Below are positions 9,801 to 19,100 of a DNA stretch of 64,000 bases, piece by piece. The translations under genes were made by a program, and so were the position numbers. Source of the DNA: Butyricimonas faecihominis (GTDB taxonomy: Bacteria; Bacteroidota; Bacteroidia; Bacteroidales; Marinifilaceae); assembly GCF_033096445.1 (NCBI RefSeq), contig NZ_AP028155.1, positions 873,880 through 937,879 on the forward strand, given 5' to 3'. Positions within the stretch are counted from its first letter, which is position 1; the number at the start of each line of letters is the position of its first letter. The notes beneath the pieces were generated by a model that saw only the letters and a list, made by a program, of their open reading frames with translations, made no database searches and was not told where the DNA came from.

Positions 9801-10149
9801 CAAGGTGGAAGTGACCAATGGTGAAATTGATAAGAATAATGTTGATAGTCGTGTGTTGAAAAAGAGATGGCAGCATATTGGAGACGTGAAACCTTACAAG
9901 GGATACGGTTCCGTGGAGACAAAAGCAACTTCCCGTTTCGTGATGGATGATAACGTGTTCCAATTCCAAAGTGCCAGTGTGGAGTATCGGTTACATTCAG
10001 ATTTCTTGCGTGACAAGTGGAAAGTTGAGACAATCAGTATCGGGGCTAATATGTCGGATATATTCTATATTTCTTCTATCAAGCGTGAAAGAGGAACTTC
10101 TTATCCGTTTGCCCGCAGACTGGCTTTAACCCTTTCATTAATGTTTTAA
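6823..10149 (+). CDS. SusC/RagA TonB-dependent outer-membrane transporter with STN signalling domain
   Basis: A 1108-aa SusC-family channel. I chose the ATG at 6823 because the signal peptide (MKKISNVVGKRRFLFLLFLI, ending AYSQE) follows at once; an upstream TTG only adds eight residues. Order of parts: STN domain (about 35-115), carboxypeptidase-regulatory-like domain (about 120-200, GVTVIIKGTTLGTATGADG), a TonB-box-like stretch (DDVVVTG), the plug (INILKDASATAIYGSRGANG) and a large beta-barrel ending in LALTLSLMF. It imports a nutrient together with the SusD lid encoded 12 bp downstream. The STN domain is expected to signal to the FecR protein encoded just upstream. The substrate is unknown. 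Confidence 0.96.
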   Translation: MKKISNVVGKRRFLFLLFLIFTTQISLNAYSQERKITFSLKNASLKEIISEIRKNSDYDFVYRDVNLESFARQDVAFKDATIEQILTDCLKGTDLGYEINGKTIIIRKKAVSQEEKKSKTITGKVSDEQGNVLPGVTVIIKGTTLGTATGADGEYKLEIPGDSEQVLIFSFVGMKTQEIAVGSKTQLDVKLVEDSETLDDVVVTGIFTKSKESYTGAVTAVSAKELKMYKGQNLLATLRNIDPSINVVMDNALGSNPNVIPEINIRGNSSLPMSVDELNQQASKQLNAPLVIMDGFEITLQKLMDFNDEEIESINILKDASATAIYGSRGANGVIVVTTKAPQAGKLKIYVQGGMNIEMPDLSSYDLLNARDKLELERIVGLYDDEDDVVNDRALKEKYGQLYSEVLKGVNTHWLSQPVQTGIGQKYNLRLEGGNESFRWGTNISYNSVIGAMKGSERNTFSGTVTLSYSVKNVLFKNQTSIDINKGKESKYGTFSDYAKMNPYYRIKDENGEYIKVYTIKGTKQYNPLYNAQLGVIDEDKYTLITNNFSIEWSINHDLRLRAQLGLQKKNSTSDNYLPADHTTFATATDSDSYFRKGKYTYGTGEDINIDANVTLSYSKIFHEKHQLYAGFDYSIAQKKNHFYTFIVEGFPDGKLDFIGNALQYEKNGVPKGTEELSRRVGFTGNVNYIYNNRYFMDLSFRVDGSSLFGTKNKFAPFWSAGIGWNVHNEKFMQNQNIVNNLRIRGSYGETGSQQFSSYQALSTFQSYTGKRYIIWNGSELMGLGNEKLKWQVTKQLNGGVEVGLFDGRLSASFDIYSKKTSNLLSQMDLPLANGFSSYVDNVGEVKNTGYEAMISGYLMRDTHRNIIWSMTAKLAYTKNEITKLSEAIKRQNELYKSKDVEINQLLYEGYAQNSIWAVPSMGIDPSTGYEIFLDKNGNITDKWNPSDKRYFGVDEPKYRGNISTYFAWKDLSVNLSFAYQWGGQQYNETLLNKVEVTNGEIDKNNVDSRVLKKRWQHIGDVKPYKGYGSVETKATSRFVMDDNVFQFQSASVEYRLHSDFLRDKWKVETISIGANMSDIFYISSIKRERGTSYPFARRLALTLSLMF

Positions 10150-10160
10150 ACAATGGTATT

Positions 10161-11645
10161 ATGAAAAGAATTTTACTATATATCACGTTATTCGCAACTT
10201 TATCGCTAGCCTCTTGTAATGATTGGCTGGATGTAAAGCCGGAGACTCAAACCGATGAAAAAGATATGTTCAAGTCGGTTTCCGGGTTTAAAAATGCCTT
10301 GACTGCCTGCTATATTAAATTGAATTCCAAAAATTTATATGGGCTAAGTTTGACGATTACGGATATTGAATTTATGGCCCAACATTGGAGTTATCAGGAG
10401 AGTAATTATCGGGGGGCAGAGGATCTCAAGGCTTTCAAATATGAAAACGATTATCCGAAGACATTAATATCCGCAATTTACGGGGAGATGTATAATACAA
10501 TTGCCCAAGCCAATATTATACTACAGAATATGCCCGATCACAAGGAGGTGATCACGAACGAGGATATGCGGGCAATTGTAGAGGCAGAGGCATTAACGAT
10601 TCGGGCATTTTGTCACATGGAAATATTACGTTTGTTTGGGCAAATGCCGCAAAATTCTGATAAACAGGTATCTTTGGCGTATGCTAAAACCGTGTCCACG
10701 GTGATGATTCCGCATTATTCATATAATGATTTCACGAATTTGATTCTTGCTGATTTAGATGCGGCTGAAGCTTTGTTTAAAGATCATGATCCGTTATTTA
10801 CTTATTCTTTCCAAGAATTGGATAATTTCTTCGATACAAAAAATTATAATGTAGAGCTGGCGGACGAGTTTATGGGATTTAGACGTTTCCGTTTCAATTA
10901 TTATGCTGTGAAAGCAATTCGGGCAAGGTTGTATATGTATATGGGGAAGAAAACAGAAGCATATACTGCAGCAAAAGAAATTATTGATGCCGTCGATAAG
11001 AATGGTAAGAAAGTTTTGGAATTGGCGGGAGCGGGAGATATTAGTAGTAGTAATTTTGCTTTGCCTTCAGAATGTATTTTGGCTTTAAGTAATTACGAGA
11101 TTGAAAGTAATACAGAGAAATTGTTTAAATCCGATAAAACTGAAAGAATATACCTTACAGAAAAACAGTTTAATAATGATTTGTTTGCCGGACAATCTAC
11201 GGCCGTGAATAACCGAGTGCAAGTGTGGGATCGTACACCTGATAATCAAGGGGCTATAAAACCTTTGCTAAAAAAGTACAATCAACCGTCCTCAACCACG
11301 AACACGGATATGGAGGTGTTGGCCACGCAGAAACAGGTGGTTCCATTGATTCGTTTGTCCGAGATGTACTTGATTGCTATCGAATCTGCTCCCACGCTGA
11401 ATGAGGCTAATGCTCTTTATATTCCTTATATGAAAGCGAGAAACGTGGATGCGTCTCCTTTACAACAAGAACAGTTGATGACCGAGATAATCCGGGAATA
11501 TCGTAGAGAATTCTTTGGAGAAGGACAAATGTTCTATACTTACAAACGTTTGGGAATAAAAAATATGTTATGGAAGACGGATCGGGAGGTTGGCGAACAG
11601 GATTATATTGTGCCATTACCAAGTACAGAACTGAACGCAAATTAA
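10161..11645 (+). CDS. RagB/SusD family nutrient-binding lipoprotein
   Basis: A 494-aa surface lipoprotein with a clear lipobox (SLASC followed by NDWLDVKPE). It has the tetratricopeptide-like SusD fold signature near the N-terminus (AEALTIRAFCHMEILRLFG) and the family C-terminal pattern (EYRREFFGEGQMFYTYKRLG, DYIVPLP). SusD proteins form the hinged lid over the SusC barrel and bind the nutrient. The gene begins 12 bp after susC, the standard arrangement. Confidence 0.95.
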   Translation: MKRILLYITLFATLSLASCNDWLDVKPETQTDEKDMFKSVSGFKNALTACYIKLNSKNLYGLSLTITDIEFMAQHWSYQESNYRGAEDLKAFKYENDYPKTLISAIYGEMYNTIAQANIILQNMPDHKEVITNEDMRAIVEAEALTIRAFCHMEILRLFGQMPQNSDKQVSLAYAKTVSTVMIPHYSYNDFTNLILADLDAAEALFKDHDPLFTYSFQELDNFFDTKNYNVELADEFMGFRRFRFNYYAVKAIRARLYMYMGKKTEAYTAAKEIIDAVDKNGKKVLELAGAGDISSSNFALPSECILALSNYEIESNTEKLFKSDKTERIYLTEKQFNNDLFAGQSTAVNNRVQVWDRTPDNQGAIKPLLKKYNQPSSTTNTDMEVLATQKQVVPLIRLSEMYLIAIESAPTLNEANALYIPYMKARNVDASPLQQEQLMTEIIREYRREFFGEGQMFYTYKRLGIKNMLWKTDREVGEQDYIVPLPSTELNAN

Positions 11646-11657
11646 AAGTAGAAAGCT

Positions 11658-12476
11658 ATGAAAAAGATAAATAAATATATACTATGGTTATTACCGATTT
11701 TCGGATTATTCGCATGTGAAGATGAGATGGGGGTGTATAATTCACCGGAGAATCGTTTGAATTTTATATATGAACCATTCACGATGGCCGATACCGTGAT
11801 TCCTCGTACATTTGTTTACGATGTTGAAACCCGGGTATTCGATACCGTTTGGTTGGAAGTTGAAACGATGGGGTATGTAGAAGATCATGAACGTTCGTTT
11901 GTACTGGAACAAGTGAAGAAAGGAGAGGGAGAACAAGCCGTGGCAGGAAAGCATTATATTGCTTTTGATGATCCGCTTGTTGCCGATTATTACAAGATTC
12001 CAGCGGGAAAAAATACCGTACGTTTTCCGATAATATTAAAACGTGATCCTTCATTAAAACAACAGGAGGTGACATTATGTGTTCAGATCGGTCACAATGA
12101 AAACTTTATTCCCGGCTACGAAAAATATCAGAAGAAGATCATTCGGGTGGCAGATATATTGATGCAACCGAAATACTGGGATTTTTATGCATCGTATTAT
12201 TTCGCTGGAAAATATGGTAAAGTGAAGCATCAGTTTATGATTGATGCCACGGCAGATTTAGGAATCAAGATGAACGATGACTTTTTCTATTCGTTAGTTG
12301 GTGATCCGAGTAGCGTTGATATGGGAATGACGGATTATTGGTTCTATTTCTTCACTCGGAAATTGGCTGCTGAAAATGAGGCGAGAGCTGCCAGAGGTGA
12401 AGAACCCCTTCGAGAGGCACCGGAGCCCGGTGAAACGGAAGGTGCGTTAGTTAGATTTACCCGGTATGAAAGATAA
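11658..12476 (+). CDS. DUF4843 domain lipoprotein
   Basis: A 272-aa exported lipoprotein (lipobox GLFAC, then EDEMGVYNSPENRLNFIY). The sequence resembles the DUF4843 family commonly found third in SusCD operons of this phylum. It is probably an outer-membrane surface protein that helps bind substrate, but the family's function is not established. It lies 13 bp after the SusD gene and 13 bp before the PKD-like gene, so it is part of the same transcript. Confidence 0.82.
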   Translation: MKKINKYILWLLPIFGLFACEDEMGVYNSPENRLNFIYEPFTMADTVIPRTFVYDVETRVFDTVWLEVETMGYVEDHERSFVLEQVKKGEGEQAVAGKHYIAFDDPLVADYYKIPAGKNTVRFPIILKRDPSLKQQEVTLCVQIGHNENFIPGYEKYQKKIIRVADILMQPKYWDFYASYYFAGKYGKVKHQFMIDATADLGIKMNDDFFYSLVGDPSSVDMGMTDYWFYFFTRKLAAENEARAARGEEPLREAPEPGETEGALVRFTRYER

Positions 12477-12488
12477 TAATGACAAGTT

Positions 12489-14069
12489 ATGAAAAAGAAA
12501 ATATACAATATATTATCAGTCTGTTTATTCGCGTTACTTGTTTCGGCATGTTATGACGACGAGGGAAACTATGACTATCATGAAATCAGTACGATTAATA
12601 CTGAAGGATTGGAAAAGAGTTACACGAAAACGTCCTACCAGGATGTTCTTCATCTGGAACCAACCGTTACGGCAACGGGTGGGGAGAGTGATTTTGAATA
12701 TTTATGGACGTTGAACCTGACGAAAGGGTCGGGTACGACTTCCAATAAAATAGAGATAATACTGGACACGATTGGAACTGATCGGGTGTTGGATTTTCCG
12801 GTAAATATTAAACAAGGGTTTTATGATTTGACATTTCGGGTAACGAATAAGAGCAATAAACTGGAAACGTATCAGGTGATGTCTTTGAGCGTGGTGACTA
12901 AATTTTCAGAAGGTTTCTACCTGTTGAAAGATATGGGAAATTCAACAGATGTGGATTTGCACGCTTCTGATAACAGTTTAGTGGATAATATTTTCTTGAA
13001 AATGGATGGGGAACATATGCCTGATGCACCGGTTAGCTTAGGGTTAGATCCCGGATATTGTTTTGTTGATGAAACCACGGCAGAATACGTGATCACGAAG
13101 GCTTTAACTGTTTGCACGGAGAAGGATGTCCGGATTTCTAATATCGAGGATATGAGTACGATTTACACTCATAGTAACATGTTCCTTGGTGGTGAGGCTC
13201 CCGAAGAAAAGCCGTATTATGTGTGGCGAAATGCATACGGGGTCGGATATATTTCTGACAAAGGAGCATACTTTTCTACACAAGCATCCCTTTGGGATTT
13301 GTTAGGAACGGGAAAGTTCGGATTCCCCGCTATGGTAAATGATGACGAGGAAACAAAACCCAACCAGAACGGTGTGTTTGCGAGTACTTGTTTTTATTAT
13401 TTAGACGAATTGAAAGGACGCTTTTTGTTTTTGGATTTTAATGGTAGCTTACATACTTATAGTGATTTGGACAAGAATGGTGAAGAAAAACCGAATAAGC
13501 CTAACGGTATAACTCACCATCTGAAATTCTTTGGAAAGAATTACATGGATGAAACGAGTACAGGGTATGCTTTGTTTGAAGATGAGAATACTGCAGGAAA
13601 ACATTATATTTATCAGTTGGTGTTGGGAATGGATCCTTCTAACCCGATTGAAAAGGTAACAGAAGTTGCAACTTCGTCTAAATTGAACGGGGCGAATCTG
13701 TTTGCCGTGAATGAGTTGACAGCTAAAGTGATGTATTTTGTAAACGATAATCAATTGTATATGTATGATCTGGTACAGAATACGGAAGAGTTACTTCGTC
13801 CGACGGATATGGCTACGGGAGAAGAGATTACTTATATTAGTAATCGTTACTGGTCGGGTTCTGATAATGCAGATAAAAACTTTGATTATTTGGTATTTGC
13901 TACTCATAAGGATGGGAAGTATAAAGTGTATTTATACGAGATTCTTGGAGGTAAGCCTTATGGTAAGCCGGTGCGCGTGCTGGAAGGAGAGGGGAAAGTG
14001 GTGAAGATGCATTATGTCGATCCGTCTATGTCCATGGTTAGTTATAGTTATTTTCCTAATTCTTTTTAA
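12489..14069 (+). CDS. PKD-like family surface lipoprotein
   Basis: A 526-aa lipoprotein (lipobox LVSAC, then YDDEGNYDYHEIS). The first ~120 residues look like an Ig/PKD-type beta sandwich (EPTVTATGGESDFEYLWTLN). The remainder is repetitive beta-strand sequence resembling a propeller (for example NGVFASTCFYYLDELKGRF, FAVNELTAKVMYFVNDNQLY). Proteins of this type regularly accompany DUF4843 and SusCD genes and are presumed substrate-binding surface proteins. The stop codon lies inside a tandem duplication of a 13-bp TTTTTAATGAATC sequence. Confidence 0.8.
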   Translation: MKKKIYNILSVCLFALLVSACYDDEGNYDYHEISTINTEGLEKSYTKTSYQDVLHLEPTVTATGGESDFEYLWTLNLTKGSGTTSNKIEIILDTIGTDRVLDFPVNIKQGFYDLTFRVTNKSNKLETYQVMSLSVVTKFSEGFYLLKDMGNSTDVDLHASDNSLVDNIFLKMDGEHMPDAPVSLGLDPGYCFVDETTAEYVITKALTVCTEKDVRISNIEDMSTIYTHSNMFLGGEAPEEKPYYVWRNAYGVGYISDKGAYFSTQASLWDLLGTGKFGFPAMVNDDEETKPNQNGVFASTCFYYLDELKGRFLFLDFNGSLHTYSDLDKNGEEKPNKPNGITHHLKFFGKNYMDETSTGYALFEDENTAGKHYIYQLVLGMDPSNPIEKVTEVATSSKLNGANLFAVNELTAKVMYFVNDNQLYMYDLVQNTEELLRPTDMATGEEITYISNRYWSGSDNADKNFDYLVFATHKDGKYKVYLYEILGGKPYGKPVRVLEGEGKVVKMHYVDPSMSMVSYSYFPNSF

Positions 14070-14091
14070 TGAATCTTTTTAATGAATCTTT

Positions 14092-14126
14092 TTTCAAAGG
14101 AGATGCTTAAAGCGTCTCCTTTGAAA
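14092..14126 (+). terminator. Intercistronic 12-bp hairpin
   Basis: A perfect 12-bp stem (14092-14103 with 14115-14126) around an 11-nt loop separates the four SusCD-type genes from the thioredoxin-like gene. No T-run follows on the plus strand, so it may be an mRNA-stabilising or attenuating structure and not a full terminator. Confidence 0.5.
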
Positions 14127-14143
14127 TATATACCTCTTACAAC

Positions 14144-15226
14144 ATGAAAATCATAGATTGTATTGTATTGGGTGTGGCGTGTCTAGCATGTACACCTTCG
14201 GATTATTATACCCTTCAGGGTACCCTGCCCGAAAATAGTAAAGCCACTGAAGTTTATTTACTCACGGGGGAAGGGAAAGGTACTGATACTCTTGCAAAAA
14301 GTACGGTACGTGGGGATCGTACTTTTACATTAAAAGGTAAGGCGGAGAATCGTTTGCTTTATTTAAATATGGGAAACTATGGTGGAAGAGTTTATTTTTA
14401 TTCAGAACCCGGAGAGTACCAGTTGAAAAAGATAGGTAATAATTATTTAGTCGAGACCGGGCAGGAAGGAATGCAATCCCGGTTAAACGCTCATCTCGAA
14501 AAGATCGAGAAGAACTCGACGGAAAGGTTCGATTTGCAAAAACGAATGGCAGAAACAAGTGATGAAGGGGATTTAGAGTCATTGGGACGAGAAAATGAAC
14601 GATTATGGAAACAAGGGAACGATCTGCTATTGGATATGGTGACTGATTTCAGTGGTAGTTCCGTGGCGGCCATGTTGGTACAGGATAATATGTGGATAAT
14701 CAGTTATGATTTTAAATTATTCACACGAACTGTGAAAGCGATGGGGGATGGACCTGATTCGGAAATAAGAAAGGAGATCATGGAAAAATATGAGGCGGCA
14801 AAACAAAAACAATTAACGGGTAAAGCCCCGGATTTTACTTTGCCGGATCTAAAGGGGGAAAACGTAAAATTGTCGGATTACAAGGGGAAATATTTATTGA
14901 TTGACTTTTGGGCTTCTTGGTGTAAACCATGTCGCATGAAGATTAAAGAGTTGAAAAAAGAATATGGTCGTCTGCAAGAATTAGGGATTGAAGTGATTGC
15001 TATTTCCTGTGACAAGAAAAAGGAGGATTGGTTAAAAGCCGTGGAAGAGGATCAACCTATATGGAAACAATTACGTGTTGATCAGGAGATAAACGGAAGT
15101 GATACAGCCGATGATTATAAGGTAGAATTTTTGCCTACTCTATACTTGATTTCTCCGGATGGGATGGTTTTGGATACCAATCCGGGAATGGAGGAAATTG
15201 AGCATGTTGTAAAAAATAATAAATGA
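14144..15226 (+). CDS. TlpA-like thiol-disulfide oxidoreductase with N-terminal DUF4369-like region
   Basis: A 360-aa exported protein. An N-terminal signal (ending around the CLAC at 13-16, possibly a lipobox) is followed by a beta-rich DUF4369-like region (about 20-110) and a helical linker. A thioredoxin/AhpC-TSA fold runs from about 225 to 355 with the active site WASWCKPC (Cys260 and Cys263). TlpA/ResA-type proteins reduce or exchange disulfides in the periplasm. In a SusCD locus it could reduce cysteines in an imported peptide or protein substrate or help fold locus proteins; this is inferred. It overlaps nothing and is followed after 4 bp by the next gene. Confidence 0.88.
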   Translation: MKIIDCIVLGVACLACTPSDYYTLQGTLPENSKATEVYLLTGEGKGTDTLAKSTVRGDRTFTLKGKAENRLLYLNMGNYGGRVYFYSEPGEYQLKKIGNNYLVETGQEGMQSRLNAHLEKIEKNSTERFDLQKRMAETSDEGDLESLGRENERLWKQGNDLLLDMVTDFSGSSVAAMLVQDNMWIISYDFKLFTRTVKAMGDGPDSEIRKEIMEKYEAAKQKQLTGKAPDFTLPDLKGENVKLSDYKGKYLLIDFWASWCKPCRMKIKELKKEYGRLQELGIEVIAISCDKKKEDWLKAVEEDQPIWKQLRVDQEINGSDTADDYKVEFLPTLYLISPDGMVLDTNPGMEEIEHVVKNNK

Positions 15227-15230
15227 AGAA

Positions 15231-15704
15231 ATGATACATCTAGCAATAAAATTCGTGTGTTTGTTAGGACTTTTATCTGGAACCAGTTTGCTGACACAAG
15301 CTCAACCACAGTATGTTGAACCTGCAATAAAGATTGGCGTGTTTGATTCAGAAGGGAATCCTATTGATAAACCTAAAGTAATTGTATATGATAGTCTTCA
15401 TCGGTTTGTAAAAGAGGAAGTTGTTAATAAAACTGATTTTAAAGGGCAGATTAAGAAAATAGAAATACAAAACTTTGGAACGTATTATCTCCAATTTAGT
15501 AAAGAAGGGTATGAACCAATCGAGGAAGTTCGTGTCACTTGGAAAAATGATATGGTGAATAAATCTCCAATTGTAAAGATGAAACTTTTAAATGCTAGTA
15601 AAAGTCTTTCGTGGATGTGGTGGGGGATAGGTGCAGTTATGCTACTTATGGCATTACAAGGGTATAAAATTTTTAGAAAGAAATATAATAATAAAAATTT
15701 ATGA
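15231..15704 (+). CDS. Exported transthyretin-like protein with C-terminal membrane anchor
   Basis: A 157-aa protein of unknown function. A signal peptide (cut near LLTQAQPQ) is followed by one beta-sandwich segment resembling carboxypeptidase-regulatory or transthyretin-like domains (IGVFDSEGNPIDKPKVIVYD, then GTYYLQFSKEGYEPIEEV). A single C-terminal hydrophobic helix (about 126-146, WMWWGIGAVMLLMALQG) precedes a lysine-rich cytoplasmic tail. The layout suggests a periplasmic domain anchored in the inner membrane, possibly a partner of the membrane protein encoded at 16146. It lies 4 bp after the TlpA-like gene. Confidence 0.72.
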   Translation: MIHLAIKFVCLLGLLSGTSLLTQAQPQYVEPAIKIGVFDSEGNPIDKPKVIVYDSLHRFVKEEVVNKTDFKGQIKKIEIQNFGTYYLQFSKEGYEPIEEVRVTWKNDMVNKSPIVKMKLLNASKSLSWMWWGIGAVMLLMALQGYKIFRKKYNNKNL

Positions 15705-15708
15705 TGTT

Positions 15709-16116
15709 ATGAAAAAGTATTTAATGATTTTATTCGTTCTTTGTGGTTTGGCTTCATTTGGACAAGATAATTTGTATATAACTTTAGTTGGTAATAATTT
15801 CGGTAATCCTATAAAAGGAATGGGTATTTCAGTCCATGAAGCTGGCGGGAAAAATTATCATGGAATAACTGATGTTGATGGAAGGGTTTCGTTTAAGATT
15901 AGTGTTTTTCATCATTTTAATGTATATGTGGAAAATCCGACACTTTGGTATACAAAACCAATTGTTGATTTAATGATGCCTAGTAATCAATTTTTGTTTA
16001 TAACTGTTACAATATTGGGTGATTATCGTTTTTCTCAAAATCAGAGAGAGGAAATAGAAGAGGTGTGGGAATCATATTTTATATTACCTAAAAAGATTTA
16101 TGTAGAAATGGCTTAA
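15709..16116 (+). CDS. Small exported protein with Ig-like/CarboxypepD-like domain
   Basis: A 135-aa protein beginning at the ATG at 15709, where a typical signal peptide starts (MKKYLMILFVLCGLASFGQ). Longer in-frame starts lie inside the preceding gene and would spoil the signal. The mature part holds one beta-sandwich-like region (NPIKGMGISVHEAGGKNYHG, ITDVDGRVSFKIS), similar in style to the preceding protein, but it has no C-terminal anchor. Function is unknown. Its place between two envelope genes suggests a shared role. Confidence 0.7.
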   Translation: MKKYLMILFVLCGLASFGQDNLYITLVGNNFGNPIKGMGISVHEAGGKNYHGITDVDGRVSFKISVFHHFNVYVENPTLWYTKPIVDLMMPSNQFLFITVTILGDYRFSQNQREEIEEVWESYFILPKKIYVEMA

Positions 16117-16145
16117 ATATTTTAATAACTTAAAACGCGAAAATT

Positions 16146-19100
16146 ATGAATATCAATCAAATACTATTAATCAGTCACTATGAGGCAAAGCTACTAAGGA
16201 GAAATTGGTTATTCATTTTTCTCGTGTTTTTATTGGTAGATGGGAGTCTGGCGGCTCAATGGTTTATACAAGTGGACTTTCCTATTCATTTTCTGAATGC
16301 ACTATCTTGTTCGATTCCTTTCGTGAGTGCTTTTCTTTTCAATTTTATTCAGGGAATTTTTATCCTCTTTATAGCGGGTGATTTTATCCGGAGAGATCGT
16401 TCTTTAGACTCTTTTGAATCGCTAAGCACACGTTCTCATGGGAATGGCGATTACGCAATGGGGAAATTACTGGCTGTTGTGGGGAGTTTCGTGGTGTTGA
16501 ACGTGCTGGTCATTGTGATTACATGGGGGTTCCATCAATTTTCAATGCAATCATCTCCTGTTTTTTTCCCGTATGTATTTTATTTCATGACATTAACTCT
16601 CCCTTCTTTATTGTTTTTGGTCGGGATAACTTTGTGGATAACCGTCACGATAAAAATATGGCCCGTGGCGTTATTGTGCTTGATAGGATATATCTTTTTT
16701 AATGTTTTTGTTTTGACGGATTATTTATATGGCAGTTTGGACTATCTGGCGATTTCGATACCTAATGTGTTCTCGGATGCCACGGGAAAACACGTGGGAC
16801 TTTTCCCGTATGTGACTCAACGAATCGCATTTGCCATGTTAGGTATTGCCTTCATGTTGCTATCTGTAGTTAGATTGAAACGTTTACCGAATAATCCCGG
16901 AAATAGACGATGGATACAATGGATGGGGGTTATTGTGCTGATTACAGGAATCTGGGTAGGAGGAACTTATTATTTCCATTTTGAAAAAGACCGACAGAAA
17001 AGACAGGAGTTTGTGAAATTGTACATGGAGTATGCAACACGGAAACGTGTGGAAATTATCCGTCAACATATCGAGTATAGCCAACATCGAACTCGGATGA
17101 TCGTGAATGACACGCTGACTATTCGTAATCCCTACCGGGAAAAAATAGATGGATTTTTCCTTTTCCTGAATCCCGGATTATATGTTGATGGCATAACGAC
17201 TGGAGAGACTAGCGTGAATTTCGATCGAAAAGATTTTGCCATATCATTACACCATTCTTTGGAGCCGGGAGAGGCGAAAGAGTTCGTGATTCGTTATGCC
17301 GGAGAAATTGACGAGAGTGTTTGTTATTTAGATATTCCGGATCAGGATTATTATGCGACACAATGGAGTATTAATATTTTGAGATACGGGAAACATACAG
17401 CTTTGGTTGATGATAAATACACGTTGTTAACTCCCGAATGTTTATGGTATCCGACTGTGGAGTTTCAGACATCTCCCGTGGCATTACAATTTGCCGACAG
17501 GTATTTTACGGATTACGTGTTAACCGTTATCCATGATTCAAGTTATACCGTTATATCTCAAGGGGAGGCTTCACAAACGGGGGATGGAACCCGTTTTGAT
17601 CATGCTCACGCATTGCCGGGATTAACATTGTGCATGGGCAGGTATAATAAACGAGAGATTACGATTGACGATACTCGTTTTGAATTGTATTATTTTGATG
17701 AAAAAGGAGCCTTGTTCTCTTCGCTTGAGGCGACTAGAGAAGGGCTTGTGCAAGGAATTGGTGAGGCTAAAGCATATTTTGAAAAACTAACCGGAGAAGT
17801 TTATCCTTTTCATAAATTGGCTTTCATTGAAACCCCGGTTAGTTTTTGTGCTTATCGTGGCGAAAATAGGAAAAGGAGTGAACGGATTCAACCGGAATTA
17901 ATCTTTAAACCGGAAAATTGTTGCGATCAATCAGATTATCTTCCCGTAAAGGAGTATGCGGATAAAAGAGAAAAAGCCGTTATCGGAAGTTCTAGAACAG
18001 AGATCGAAAGTGAGGCGATTCGTAATTTTTGTACGGCGAATGTAGGGGAAGAAATTAGCGTGTTGAGAAAAATGGCGTTGCCGGATTTTATTGCCGGGCA
18101 GCAAATTACACCGGAAATAATAAAGAATCCGGCTTCAATTCTTCCCATGTTTACTGATTTTAGCGATTACATTTATTCTGAAAATTTTCCGGGCATTAAT
18201 CGAATTATGACAGGAATGCGAGCAAATAATCAAGTTGATATACAATGGGAATTATACAAGGTCGGAGAAACCGGTGAACATAAAGCGATACGGACTCTTT
18301 CTTCGCAAAGTTTACGAGATGTATTGAAAGGAACGGGAAAGTCTTGTGATTTAGATGCTATTTACAAGCTAAAAGCCGCTTATTTGAGAAAACAGATTAA
18401 TATAAAAGTGAATCAGGATAGTTTTGCTGTTTTCATGAACAATTTCCGATCTAGGAATTCTTTTTCTCGCGTTACTTTCGAATGTCTGGCGGAAGAATTT
18501 GAACGTGAATTTAATTTCGATCTTGTTGAGGCAACATGCGAATTGTATGACCAACATGGACTTGCCGCACTTCGTGTACAAGATATTGAACAATACACGG
18601 GGAAGGGAAACGAAGGGCCGATGCTTGCTTTCAGTGTATGGAATTCTTCAGACGTGAACGGAATTATTTCCGCGTACACGGATAAAGGCGATGGTTCAAG
18701 AGATTTGTTGAATGTAGGGGATTTTATGATCCGGGCCGGTGAATGTTCCCGGATTTGTTTCCCGTTATCCCATAGTGTAGGAGGTGTGATCTTGCAATCT
18801 AATTTGGCGCAGAATATCCCGGGTAATTATATTTACAATTTCATGGAATTTCCCCAGGAAGCGCTTGTTCATGCGGGACGGAAAAAGTTGGAACCCTCTT
18901 GCTTTTTACCGTCTTCAGGAGAGATTGTCGTGGACAATGAGGATCAAGGATTTCATGTTTTCGCTTCGGAGACGAAAGAATCCTTGTTAGGGAAATTATT
19001 GCAGGATAAGATGATCGTGGAAGATAGTGGGGTCGATTTTCTGACCGACAATGCCCCGGGATGGGTTAGTTCCGTTTATATAGATGCTTACGGTTTTCCC

